From positions 2,596,699-2,660,698 of the forward strand of contig CM119269.1 in the NCBI GenBank assembly GCA_051294375.1: DNA of 64,000 nt, read 5' to 3'. Below, piece after piece: positions 11,935 to 21,893 of the stretch. The DNA comes from Paraspadella gotoi. Its lineage: Eukaryota; Chaetognatha. The notes beneath the pieces are model-generated. The model ran no database searches. It was given only the letters and a program-made list of their open reading frames with translations, and was not told the DNA's origin. The translations under genes were made by a program, and so were the position numbers. Numbering within the stretch: position 1 is the stretch's first letter; every line of letters begins with the position of its first letter.

Positions 11935-14749
11935 NNNNNNNNNNNNNNNNNNNNNNNNNTGAATGAGACCATTGAGACATGATTGAGAAGAGAGAGACTG
12001 GAGAGAAGAGAAGAGCAAAGATGAGAGAGTAGAGATCGAGAGAGTAGAGAAATGAAGCGAAAATAATTTTCCTTACATAGACAATAGTCAGCATTCAAAC
12101 CAAGAGGTTCCAATATGGAATCAGTAATTATTTTTTGATCCAACAAATATTATTTCCTCTTTAATCGTAGTCATTATTATACAAGCCTGATATTTTTTCG
12201 GCAGACAACTTGTTTTCGTAACAATTACGTACGATCTATAATTTGCGTCGAAGACAGAAAAAACTCTGGATCTTGAGAATATTATCCCAATGTATTACGG
12301 AGCGATTGTTATTACAATAAAGTTCAGGGCTGAACTAATCGAAATAACTGTTTATTATCTCCTCAATATATTATTAAAAAAAGTGCACGACAATTATTCT
12401 TAAAGGTTGTTAATTTAACCAAAAACCACTAAAATATCAATACTAATATTTCGAACATGAGTAAGAAATAGGAAAAAAAAACCTTTTTTTTCGTGATATT
12501 TTAAATTGATAGTAATCAAGTTTTTCACCGTCCGATTTGTTATTAAGACATACTAATCCAACCACCTGAAAAGCCGGTTACATTTTTTTTGTCAAGAGTT
12601 TAATATTTTTCTCCTTCTTCGCGAGAGAATGCACGGAGAGCCTCGAGCTCTCGCTTTATTTCTTCAGATCTTCTCTTCTCGTCATTCTCTTTCTTCTCTT
12701 CGTCTCCTTCTTGGGGAACAATTTTCACGAGTTTGCCTTCTCTTCTTTTTATTCTCTTCACATTTCTCTTCCTTTCTCATTAATTTGTTCAACTTCCGCT
12801 ATTCTTCCTCCTTCTTTTCCCTCTCTCTTTTTTATTCTTCTTCTTCTTCTTCTTCTTTCTTCTTCTTCTTCCTCATCCTTCTTCATCTTCTTTGATTCTT
12901 TTCTTCTTCTTCCTTCTTTTCCTCTCTCTCTCTTTGAACTCTCTTTCTCTCTTTCTTTTCCTCCATCTCTCATCCCCTTTTGATTTCTTCTTCCTCTTCT
13001 TCTTCTCTTCTTCTTTTTCCTCCATCTCTTATCCCTCTTTTGATTTTCTTTCCTCTTCTTCGTTATCTTTCTTTTTTTCCTCCATCCTCTTCATCCCTCT
13101 TTTGATTTTCTTCTTCCTCTTCTTCTATCCTTTCTTCTTTTCCTCCATCTCTTCATCCCCTTCTTTTGATTTTTCTCTCTTCTCTCTCTTCGTCTTCTTC
13201 TTTTTTCCTCCATCTCTTCATTCCCTCTTTTGATTTCTTCTTCTCTTCTTCTCAGTCTTCTTCTTTTTCCTCCATCTCTTCATCCTCTTTTGATTTTCTC
13301 TTCCTCTTCTTCTTCTTCTCTTCTTCTTTTTCTCCATCTCTTCAGCCTCTTTTGATTTTCTTCTTCCTTTCTTCTTTTCGTCTTCTTCTTTTGTCCTCCA
13401 TCTTCATCCCTCTTTTTGATTCTCCTTTCTTCTTCTCTCTCTCTTTTCTCCTTCATCTCTTTGATTTCTTCTTCCTCCATCCATCTCTTCATCCCTCTTT
13501 TGATTTTCTTCTTCCTCTTCCTCTTCCTCTTCCTCATCTCTCTTCTTCTGATTGTCAATCTCATCTTCTTCTTCTTTCACCTCTTCCTTATCATCTCTCT
13601 TCTGCTCGGGTTCTTCCTCCTCCTCCTCTTCTTCCTCCTTATCCTCTCTCTTCACTTCTTTCTCCAATTCTTTTTCAATTTCTTTTTCTTCCTTCTTTTC
13701 CTTCATCTCTTTTTTCTCTTTGCCCAGTTCTTCGATGAGTTCTCTCGCAAATTCTTGCAAGAGGCTCTCTTCCTCCTCCCGTTTGGTTTCCTCCGCATCT
13801 GCGATCGAACGTAAAGAAAAATTGATTCGATTAGAATCGATATCATTAGGAGTCGACGTTGTTCTTAGAAGTTTAGGAATATTTATTAGTATGATATGAT
13901 AAAAGTAACGTGAACTGCTCCATTTGAGCAAAATTTTTATTTATTTAAGTAAAAGTAAAAGAGAAACTAGTGATCGGAATTCTAAGCGTTTTCAACCAAA
14001 AGTCATCTTGAATGAAGAAAATATCATATGGAAGGGGAAGATTTTCTTAAGTTTTCTTTTAATATTTTTTATATTCAAGATTCGATTTACATGAAACTTA
14101 AAATTAAGAATATTCCCGACATTCTACATCGACCAGTATAAAAATATATCTAAAAAGCCTCTGCATTTCTAAAAGAAAATTCAGTCCTAGATATATCAAA
14201 CTATAAATATATTCAGACCTAAAATAGAACTTTATTTGTTATTCATACTATATTTATTTGATATCTTAACGTTATAAATTTCTCATCAATGTAATAATTA
14301 CAAACTAGGAGTCGTTCAGTTCTTAACTCTTTATTATCAAACGTCAAACTTACTTGGTTCCTTGGAGTAAGTCGACTTTTTAAGGGGAATCGATGCCACG
14401 AGTGCAACACCTAAAAAGATTACATTTGAATAACAGATATGTTACTAGGATACGAAAAAATAAGTGTAGAGTTATTGCGAATGTTAAAAACATACGTAGA
14501 AAAAAAAACAACTAAAAAGACAGGGATCTTGTTTTAATGATTTCCATATATTTGTAACATGTTAAGGGATTATTATTAAGCAAAATAACAATTAAAGATG
14601 CAATCTTGACGGTTATATTCATCACAAAACGAGCCAGACCGTATCTAAGACAATATAAATAACAAAAATTTCATTGAAAAAAACAAAAAACAAAAAAACA
14701 AAGTAACTTACCCACAAGAAACAAAAATACAGTCGTGTAAATCTTCATC
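11606..14749 (-). CDS. Secreted Glu/Lys-rich repeat protein (three coding exons)
   Basis: Coding exon 1 is 14749-14713, exon 2 is 14410-14354, and exon 3 starts at 13798. The joins are G|GT (phase 1) and A|AT (phase 1), both with GT-AG borders, and the frame is continuous across all three. The first two exons encode a signal peptide (MKIYTTVFLFLVG, then VALVAS) followed by a short polar segment. Exon 3 is almost entirely charged: Glu- and Lys-rich, predicted coiled or disordered, with repeats containing ENQKRDEEMEE and several KR pairs. The C-terminal part ends LLAKKEKNI and TAA at 11608-11606. The 3' part is present twice (stop also at 12602-12600), so the real exon 3 is probably about 1.2 kb and the protein about 430 residues. 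Frame breaks at about 12000-13480 look like read errors. No known family recognised; roles such as an extracellular matrix, glue or peptide-precursor protein are only guesses. Confidence 0.78.
11990..12900. repeat. Indel-rich copy of the ~0.9-kb duplication
   Basis: Second representation of 10990-11934, with frequent single-base indels such as AAGCCGGTTACATTTTTTTTGT against AAGCCGGTTACATTTTTTTTTC. The pattern is typical of uncorrected long reads and merges without a break into the 60-bp repeat array. Confidence 0.88.
12600..13798 (-). CDS. Exon 3 of the secreted repeat protein (noisy full-length copy)
   Basis: Begins after an acceptor ending GATCGCAG (13799). The clean 5' portion reads NAEETKREEEESLLQ, then an amphipathic EFARELIEELGKEKK segment, then increasingly Glu-rich sequence with PEQKRDDKEE. 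From about 13480 down, the 60-bp repeat region is broken by many one-base indels. The tail matches the clean duplicate at 11934-11606. Repeat number and exact length cannot be trusted. Confidence 0.72.
12880..13560 (-). repeat. ~60-bp coding repeat array inside exon 3
   Basis: The CTTTTGATTTTC marker recurs at about 12891, 12978, 13037, 13098, 13161, 13227, 13287, 13348, 13408, 13459 and 13499, mostly 59-66 bases apart. On the minus strand each unit encodes about 20 residues with an ENQKRDEEMEE core plus a Glu/Lys run. Unit lengths that are not multiples of three reflect apparent sequencing indels. Confidence 0.82.
14354..14410 (-). CDS. Exon 2 of the secreted repeat protein: end of signal peptide
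   Basis: Acceptor TGTAATCTTTTTAG ends at 14411 and donor GTAAGT starts at 14353. The 57 bases complete a Gly codon, continue VALVASIPLKKSTYSKEP and leave one base for the next codon. Signal cleavage is likely after the VALVA/S region. Phase-1 introns flank both sides. Confidence 0.8.
14713..14749 (-). CDS. Exon 1 of the secreted repeat protein: signal peptide start
   Basis: Starts at ATG 14749-14747 and encodes 12 codons plus one base, MKIYTTVFLFLV then G. It is followed directly by a consensus donor GTAAGT at 14712. A basic residue followed by a hydrophobic run is typical of a signal peptide. Upstream on the minus strand, TTTTATCTCTCAG ending at 14776 could be the acceptor of a 5'UTR exon. 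Confidence 0.8.
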
Positions 14750-14892
14750 GTAACCAATTAAAAAAGATTTTAGTTCTGAGAGATAAAATTTAACGAATTT
14801 GAATAAGAAATAAATTTCAGCTCGTTGTAAAATGATCTCGAACAAACGAAGTCTGCCGTTTGCTATAAGAATGAAACAAATCAGGTTTTTTT

Positions 14893-14923
<31 letters not shown>

Positions 14924-15014
14924 AAGAGAGAAAGAGAGAAAGAGAGAAAGAGATTGTTCAATTCAGGTTTTCTTTTACAATTTCTTTCAAAACCGGATTC
15001 TCTCTCGTCGAGAT

Positions 15015-15068
15015 TTTCTTGAATCTGCGCGAGAGGTTGCCCGACTCCAGGTTGCCCGACTCCAGGAG
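15015..15068. repeat. Short direct repeat of GTTGCCCGACTCCAG
   Basis: Two adjacent copies of AGGTTGCCCGACTCCAG at about 15031-15064. Confidence 0.85.
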
Positions 15069-15372
15069 CCTACATGTAGTATTGTCGGTCGTGAACCGAG
15101 ATTGCGTAAATCGGTTGACGTCGGAAAATTTCGATACCGACTAGGATCTGTGGGATGGCCAGCTGTAATGAGGGGGGGGTCGTCATTGTGGTGGTCCTTG
15201 TGGTCGTAGTACTTGTGGTGGTCGGAAAAAAAATAAGGACGAATATTGTGGTGCTTCAAAATCTAGATGACACTATGAATGTTTTTGTAGGAATATATTC
15301 AAACTTTTCCTAACTGTAGTTGTCATGATAGTTCGTTTTTAGTCATTTTGTTATGTCCGCTAAGGTGGCTGT

Positions 15373-16234
15373 GGTATTCCTCCCACACGGGATTCCTCCC
15401 AACTGATCCTCCACACGGTATTCCTCCACTTCGGATCCCCTCGCCCCATGAGAGATTCCTCCCACACGGATCCTCCCAAGGAATTCCTTCCCACCGGATT
15501 CTCCCCATGGAATTCCTCCCCATAGAATTTCCTCCCACACAGGATTCCTCCCAACGTGGGATTCCTCCCAAAGAATTCCTCTCACGCATGGATTCCCTCC
15601 CCACACGGGATTCCTCCACGCAGTTATTCCTCCCACACGGGATTGCCTCACGCAGGATTCCTCCCCACACGGATTCCTCCCACGCGGGATCTCCCACACG
15701 GGATTCCTTCCCACGCGGGATTCCTCACACGGATTCTCTCCCACGGATTCCTCCCACACGGGATTCCTCCCACACGGATTCTCTACACAGGATTTCCTCC
15801 CACTCGGGATTCCTCCCCATGGCGATTCCTCCCACACGGGATTCCTCCCAAGGAATTTGCCTCCCACACGGATTCCTCCCTGGGTAATTTTCCTCCCCAT
15901 AGAATTCCTCCCACACAGTATTCTCCGCACACGGGGATTCCTCCCCAAATCTCTCACGGATTCTTCCCGTACTCCCCGCGGGATTCCTCCCACACGGGAT
16001 TCCTCCACACGGGGATTCCTCCCACGCAGGAGTTCCTCCCACACGGGATTCCTCCCCACACGGGATTCTCCTACACAGGATTACCTCCCACTCTGGGATT
16101 TTCACCACACTGGATTCTCCCACGCGGGGCATTCCTCCGACACGGTTCTCCCCCCACACTTGATTTCCTCCCACATGATTTCCTCCCACCACGGGATCCT
16201 CCCACACGGATTCCTCCCACCACGGGATTCCTCC
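15373..16234 (+). repeat. 17-bp minisatellite GATTCCTCCCACACGGG, large array
   Basis: About 50 degenerate units of GATTCCTCCCACACGGG with variants such as CACGCGGG, CCCAAAGAATT and CCCATGGAATT. Indels are frequent. Long open frames on both strands here (GRNPVWEESRVGG-like on minus) are repeat translations. The unit order differs from that shared by the three smaller arrays at 16765-18230. Confidence 0.95.
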
Positions 16235-16489
16235 TCTTAAATTGTGATATTAAACTTTTCTTGTTGCCATGCTTCTGTCTTTCAAGGAAAAAATTAATTC
16301 ATTAAGAATGAAAATTTTTGTGTGTGGGGTAGGAAGTATTGATAAAGCTGATAATATACATTTTTTGAATGTAATCGCTCCAGTTTGTGGAAAAGAGTTC
16401 AAATTAGAAAACCAAAAGACACATTATTTTTGAATTTTTTAATAGTTTCTCTCTCTCTATTCTCTCTCTGATTGATTGTATTGATTGAA

Positions 16490-16680
16490 TTGACAAATTA
16501 TGCCGATTGACAAAAAATATGCCAGTTGACACAATTCTGCAGGTTAAACCAAAATTACTGCCAGTTGACCAAATTATGCTGTTTGGACCAAATTATGCCA
16601 GTTTACAAATTTTGTCGTGACAAATATGCAGGGATGACCAAATAATGCAAGTGCATTAAAATCATCGCAGTTGACCCAAG
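16490..16680 (+). repeat. ~19-bp degenerate tandem repeat TTGACCAAATTATGCCAG
   Basis: About nine units built on GACCAAATTATGCCAGTT, for example near 16488, 16510, 16530, 16559, 16580 and 16635. Indels are frequent, suggesting noisy reads here too. Confidence 0.8.
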
Positions 16681-16764
16681 TTAGCTTATTACACTTAATA
16701 TTATCGTAGGCAGATCCGACTTGTTTGCTCCAAACTTGTTTTTTTTATTGGGACGGGGAGAAAA

Positions 16765-17231
16765 CCCGTGTGGAGGAATACCGCGTGGGAGGAATCCCGC
16801 TGTGGGAGTCGAATTCCCGCGTGGGAGGGAATCCCGTGTGGGAGCGAATCCCGCGTCGGGAGAATCCCGCAGAGGATCGTGGAGGAATCCCGATGTGCGG
16901 ACGGAATCCCGCATGAGGAGGAATCCCGCTGGGAGGGAATCCCGTGTGGAGGAATCCCGCGTGGGAGGAATCCCGTCGTGGGAGGAATCCCGCGTGGGAG
17001 GAATCCATGTGTGGGAGGAATTCTTTGGGAGGAATCCCGTGTGGAGGAATTCTTTGGGAGGAATCCCGTGTGTGAGCAATTCCAATTGGGAGGAATCCCT
17101 TGGGGAGGAATCCGTGTGAGGAGGAAACCGGTGGAAGGAATCCCGCGTGGGAGGAATCCCGCGTGGGAGGAATCCCGCGGGGAGGAATCCTGTTGGGAGT
17201 TATTTATTTTAAAGTAAAATAAATCGTTATT
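16765..17231 (-). repeat. 17-bp array in reverse orientation, left arm of a palindrome
   Basis: Consists of the complement form GTGGGAGGAATCCCGC and ends in the unique sequence TATTTATTTTAAAGTAAAAT. Read on the minus strand outward from 17231, its order of unit variants matches the right arm at 17297-17626: ccccgcggg, two cacgcggg, a GTTTCC unit, ccccaaggg, cccaatggaattg, cccaaagaatt, and so on to ctcatgcggg. Confidence 0.9.
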
Positions 17232-17296
17232 AAGTGTTTTCATTTAAATATTGAATTTATGGAATCAATGTTTTGATTATTTTTTTTAATCTTTGC

Positions 17297-17626
17297 AATA
17301 ACGATTTATTTTACTTTAAAATAAATAACTCCCAACAGGATTCCTCCCCGCGGGATTCCTCCCACCCGGGATTCCTCCCACGCGGGATTCCTCCCACCAC
17401 GGTTTCCTCCCACACGGGATTCCTCCCCAAGGGATTCCTCCCAATGGAATTGCCCACACGGGATTCCTCCCAAAGGAATTCCTCCCACACGGGATTCCTC
17501 CCAAATGAATTCCTCCCACACTGTGATTCCTCCCACGCGGGATTCCTCCCACACGGGATTCCTCCCACGCGGGATTCCTCCTATCCGAGGATTCCTCCTC
17601 ATGCGGGATTCCTCCACACGTCGGAT
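17297..17626 (+). repeat. 17-bp array, right arm of the palindrome
   Basis: Begins AATAACGATTTATTTTACTT, the inverse of the left arm end, and continues with the same ordered unit variants until a 25-N gap (17627-17651). The loop between the arms is 65 bases (17232-17296). Confidence 0.9.
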
Positions 17627-17651
17627 NNNNNNNNNNNNNNNNNNNNNNNNN

Positions 17652-17691
17652 AAAGCATAACGGAAGAATGAATTTCATATTAATACAATAG
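17652..17691. repeat. Inverted repeat arm pairing with 18224-18263
   Basis: AAAGCATAACGGAAGAATGA and the next 20 bases recur in inverse complement at 18224-18263, ending TTCCGTTATGCTTT. The pair encloses an 18-bp array and the third copy of the 17-bp array. Confidence 0.88.
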
Positions 17692-17728
17692 TGGCACCCA
17701 AAAAAGAAAGATCTCATTTTGATTGGAA

Positions 17729-17909
17729 GCAAGGAGTTAAGCAAGAATAAAGAGTTAAGTAAGAATAAAGAGTTAAGCAAGCATAAAGAGTTAAGCAAGA
17801 ATAAAGAGTTAAGCAAGAATAAAGAGTTAAGCAAGAATAAAGAGTTAAGCAAGAATAAAGAGTTAAGCAAGAATAAAGAGTTAAGCAAGCATAAAGAGTT
17901 AAGCAATGC
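17729..17909. repeat. 18-bp tandem repeat GAGTTAAGCAAGAATAAA, ~10 units
   Basis: Almost identical 18-base units with an occasional GCATAAA variant. The period is a multiple of three, so it is open in several frames (KELSKN on plus, TLYSCL on minus), but nothing flanking it looks like a gene. Confidence 0.96.
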
Positions 17910-18069
17910 AGGATAATTGAAAGAGATTTCATCTCACAAATAAAGTTCGATTGAGTTTTCGCCACGTGAATCGGTTGTCTTGTCACAAATCAAAGCGAAT
18001 TCAGCCAAACGATGAATGGCTCGACGCAGTATCTGATTCGAAATTGGATTTCATGCTTTAGCAGACGGT

Positions 18070-18232
18070 TCCATTGGGATTCCTCCCAACAGGATTCCTC
18101 CCACGCGGGATTCCTCCAACGCGGGATTCCTCCCACACGGGTTTCCTCCCACACGGGATTCCTCCCCAAGGGATTCCTCCCAATGGAATTGCTCCCACAC
18201 GGGATTCCTCCCAAAGGAATTCCTCTATTGTA
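18070..18232 (+). repeat. Third ordered copy of the 17-bp array
   Basis: Same orientation and unit order as 17330-17480: cccaacagg, cacgcggg, GTTTCC unit, ccccaaggg, cccaatggaattgctc, cacacggg, cccaaaggaatt. It stops abruptly at CCTC followed by TATTGTATTAATATG. Confidence 0.9.
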
Positions 18233-18264
18233 TTAATATGAAATTCATTCTTCCGTTATGCTTT

Positions 18265-18363
18265 TTTTTCATTTAAATATTGAATTTATGGATTCATGTT
18301 TGATTATTTTTTTTTAATCTTTGCTTAATAACGATTTATTTTACTTTAAAATAAATAACTCCC
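18265..18363. repeat. Direct duplicate of the palindrome loop and inner arm (17236-17335)
   Basis: CATTTAAATATTGAATTTAT through AAATAACTCCC, with small indels relative to 17241-17335. It is followed by unique sequence (GTTTTCTTGC), where the other copies continue into the 17-bp array. Confidence 0.88.
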
Positions 18364-18718
18364 GTTTTCTTGCTATTTACCAACTTGTCCCTCTTTTTCC
18401 TTATTTTCTTTCTATTGACAAAGCTCTTTACAATTTTTGTGCATAAATAAATCTACTGTCAGTATCCATCAGAGAATACTTATTATTACTTTACGAAGAA
18501 TATTTTTTTTGGAAAAGTAACCATTTTTTAAAACTTGTTTAAATTTTTCGGCTTTCAGAATTCGACTCAAATAACTGGCTCTCAGCCGAAAAGTCATTAA
18601 TTAAATCCAATAAACTGGATTTTTTTATAATTTAAAGTTTAAAGTTTGAATTTATTCCTATCATTTTCATGAAAAAACTGTATTGACGTATCTTCCATAT
18701 AAAAAAATTTAAGTATTA

Positions 18719-18720
<2 letters not shown>

Positions 18721-18761
<41 letters not shown>
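18721..18761. repeat. (CT)n microsatellite
   Basis: Uninterrupted CT dinucleotides. Confidence 0.97.
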
Positions 18762-18762
<1 letters not shown>

Positions 18763-18794
18763 ACTTTTCAGTGACCTTCAATTCGATGTGGAAT

Positions 18795-19897
18795 GAGGAC
18801 TTGATTATTAAAATAATAAAAAAAAGGTTTTCCAGAAGACATTATAAAAATGGTTTATTCTTATCTGAATGGGAGAATGATGAACGTCATTGAGGATGAA
18901 TTGAAATCTGAAACTAAGTTGCTCGGGAAAGGTTCACCACAAGGTGGTATCTTGAGACCTCTTTGTTCTCTACGTTGAAGACTTGCCTGCATTCCATGGA
19001 AAAAAAACGTAAGGAGTGCAAAATATGCAGATGACGCAACAGTATGGGCAAGCGGTAAATCGGCAAATATTGCAGCCAAAAATCTTCAACCAATCCTAGA
19101 CAAAATCGTAAAATGGTGGAGTGAATGGCAATTGACATTATCACAGGGTAAATCAAAAACCACTTTGTTCAGTAGATGCCAAAACCACTATGACGAATCT
19201 TATGAACTCAAAATCGTTGATGATTACGTCCTCGAAAGAAAACCAGCCTTGAATATTCTCCTTGGTTGTAGATGGAGACTACTGCTCATCGATATTATCT
19301 CTAAAGCTGTCTAAATGATAAATTCGAAAATACTGGCAAAGACCTAAGTGACAAAAAATCACAAAATTGTAATGACTGTGTACAAATCTCTCACAGAGTC
19401 AATCTTCCAATATTCAAGCATTGCATGCATTAACATGACAAAATATCAATGGGAAAAAGTAGACAAACTCCATATCCAAGCAATGAGAATATTCCTAGAT
19501 CTACCAATCCATACTGCTAATCGCCTGGTTCTCGATGCAAGCAACACATCCAATCTATCAGAAACTCTTTTCAACTTAGCACGGAAAAGGGTCCTAAACA
19601 TCGTTGGAAAAAAATGACTTGTTTGATGACATCATTAGAAGATCTGATGAAGAGAGCACAAAAACCCACCTTTCTCCATTGGAAATCGTTTCCACAAAAC
19701 TCGGATTTGAAAACCTTGCATGAAATTGTTTTAGAAAGAAATTCATAGTATCTCACAAATTAATCCTGTGATATTTGTTATTCTACTGTTTTCTTACGAT
19801 TTAAGAAATTACATGTAGCCTTAATCTATTTGAATTTTCAAATGTATGATACTTGCTTTTAAAAAAACAAAACAAACAAAAAAAAAAAACAACAACA
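18795..19897 (+). mobile_element. Decayed, 5'-truncated non-LTR retrotransposon (Jockey/RTE-like reverse transcriptase)
   Basis: Codes for the second half of a reverse transcriptase, spread over several frames. A GSPQGG motif at about 18931-18948 and a YADD catalytic motif (19024-19035) are preserved, followed by WWSEWQLTLSQGKSK, the usual region after YADD in non-LTR elements. A thumb/connection region follows at about 19350-19616, then more C-terminal sequence to about 19723. Frameshifts and stops near 18980, 19010, 19314 and 19616 make it non-functional. An A-rich tail with AAACAAAC units at about 19860-19900 marks the 3' end. The fingers region, endonuclease and any first ORF are missing, as expected for 5' truncation. 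It resembles Jockey-type clades, but the exact clade needs a phylogeny. Confidence 0.85.
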
Positions 19898-19899
19898 AA

Positions 19900-20780
19900 A
19901 AATTATGTCTCTATTCTTTACAAATCACCCAGACATTGTAAAATAGGTTTCTACATGGATTAATGTAACTTAATCCAAATTCTATTTCATGTTAGCTTAT
20001 TGAACGATTTGAAAACGTTTGGAAAACAAATGAACAGAGAATCCAAGTGAATGATCGCCTTTAGTGACATTCCGTAGGCTTTTACAGTGTATCATGTCCA
20101 GGGTCATGTACTGTTCAATTCAATTCAATTCAATTCAATTCTCTAAAAATAAAAAGAGATGCAGACAACGAAATGAGAGAGAGTAAAAATAATAAACAAT
20201 AATAGACAATAATAGAAACACTATATCACGCTATAATCCAATAACAGACACCTCCACACAAGAATTTTTTTTTTTGGGTTTTTTTAATTTTTAGTAATAA
20301 TAAAAACGATATTAACATAATTGAAAACATAACTAGTAACAGTAACTAGTAACAGTAACTAGTAACAGAAAAAAATGGTTCCAATACCCAATACACAATA
20401 CAGTAACGATATAACAGTTAACTATTATATTACAGTTACTGAATATTTGCCTACAAATAAAATCGAACGACTTTTTCCTCCGAAAGCATTCTTTATATTG
20501 AAGAAAGGTTAATTACTGCTGTTAAATTTTTATTTGTTACGAGATAGTCTCTCGGTTGTTTAAAGCCCTTTTTATTATTGAATTCGTATTTTTGTTGCTT
20601 ACGAAGTATCTGATTGATCAAGTATTTTAAAAGTCGCTCTCTGATTGGTTAGTCCTTATGATTGTACCTTAACCAAAGATATAAAAGAGATGTGCTTACC
20701 TAAAACTAAGAGGATAAGTTACCAATGATTCGTGACAGTCGGTAAGCATTTAAAATGATATTTTGTAATTTTATGGTTAA
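19900..20780. other. AT-rich stretch with short tandem repeats, no gene seen
   Basis: Holds (CAATT)n at about 20116-20141 and three copies of TAACTAGTAACAG at about 20331-20370. I see no supported open frame. Confidence 0.55.
20641..20690 (+). promoter_or_regulatory. Possible CCAAT plus TATA promoter
   Basis: An inverted CCAAT box (TGATTGGTTAG, about 20643-20653) stands some 35 bases upstream of GATATAAAAGAGA (about 20679-20691). The spacing would suit a start near 20715. No downstream coding exon is recognised, so this may be chance or a relic element. Confidence 0.22.
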
Positions 20781-20810
20781 GCTTAAAGTTGACTATTTTT
20801 AATAAGTTCT

Positions 20811-20898
20811 TTTTCGACTTGCTTTATGTCTCCCTTCGACTTGCTTTATGTCTCCCTTCGACTTGCTTTATGTCTCCCTTCTACTTGCTTCACGTCTC
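20811..20898. repeat. 22-bp tandem repeat, four units
   Basis: Four units of TTCGACTTGCTTTATGTCTC plus CC; the last one is diverged (CTACTTGCTTCACGTCTC). Confidence 0.93.
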
Positions 20899-21248
20899 AC
20901 GCTCATGTTATGTCTACTACAATAAATATTACTAAATTTACATTCTTCGAATCTCTATAAATAAATAGCAAGTCAGAAAACACTAGCTCGCTCACGGCGT
21001 TACGGTAAAATCCTCAATAACTGCATTTTTAAAATAAACTAGCCAAAATGCTCCTAAAGTATCTAAAAATCAAGTACATATTTACTGAGATTAAAGAATT
21101 ACAACCAACGGACTGGACAACTGTAATATGTAAATGATATTAGAAAGATTAGGAAATTTTTTTTTCTCATCGCTTTCGGTATAAATCTCCTTTTCTGTCT
21201 CTTTTTTCCAACCATCCTAATTATCCTCTATTCCACGCTCCTGTCTTT

Positions 21249-21258
21249 TCTCTCTCTC

Positions 21259-21302
<44 letters not shown>
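21249..21302. repeat. (CT)n microsatellite
   Basis: CT dinucleotides with one CTGTCT interruption. Confidence 0.96.
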
Positions 21303-21306
<4 letters not shown>

Positions 21307-21463
21307 TCTCTTTCCAGTTTTTTGTTCAGATCTTCCTCCTCCCCTTCATTTTCTTTATGTTTCTGTTACGTTATTCCCTCCCTCTGTCTCCTTTCCTTTC
21401 TCTGCAAACAAGAGCGCAAGCGCCTAATAAAATGCAAAAATGAAGATTAAAGTGGAGCCCGAA

Positions 21464-21469
<6 letters not shown>

Positions 21470-21513
<44 letters not shown>

Positions 21514-21516
21514 TTT
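21470..21516. repeat. (CT)n microsatellite
   Basis: CT dinucleotides ending CCCTCTTTC. Confidence 0.96.
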
Positions 21517-21851
21517 CAGAACAAAAAAAAGCAACAGGGCGTTTTAAAAGTAATCATTCGACGTGGAAAGAAAATTCCCGGCAAAAAACCGCATTGCGTG
21601 ATTTCGGGTTCGGTTTCTTTTGTTAAGAAACTGACGATGACGTCAAGCCGGCTTTCTCTGTAACGGTCCTTACATTGTATAGTAATATGTAATCGAAAAT
21701 AAGTTTGTTAAATTGAAATTTTTTTTTTTTAATCTTCGAGCGAGGTAGGTATTGATATTTTTGAAAACATAATTGGCAATCACGGTTGCCGTACACTTAA
21801 CAGTTTTCACATTTTTTACGCTATTTTAATCTATCCTTTCTCCCTCTCACG

Positions 21852-21893
21852 CCCTCGCCTCACCTCACCTCACCTCACCTCACCTAACCTCAC
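21852..21893. repeat. (CCTCA)n pentamer array
   Basis: CCTCA repeated about seven times with a CCTAA variant. On the other strand this is TGAGG with one TTAGG, the arthropod telomere unit. Confidence 0.85.

Larger units (their letters stand above)
13799..14990. other. Introns and 5' flank of the secreted repeat protein gene
   Basis: AT-rich introns of about 302 bases (14712-14411) and 555 bases (14353-13799), then 5' flank. A GA/GAAA microsatellite lies at 14894-14953 upstream of the start. I see no convincing TATA box at a fixed distance. Confidence 0.55.

Noticed and set aside
15343-16305. Open frames of 120-250 codons on both strands (GRNPVWEESRVGG-like or PPTRDSSHTGFL-like)
   Set aside because: They are translations of the 17-bp minisatellite in different frames. 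A 17-bp unit cannot keep a single frame, and the frames switch with indels.
17729-17909. Possible CRISPR array or coding KELSKN repeats
   Set aside because: The 18-bp units are contiguous with no spacers, in a metazoan genome, with no neighbouring cas genes. No flanking coding evidence exists either.
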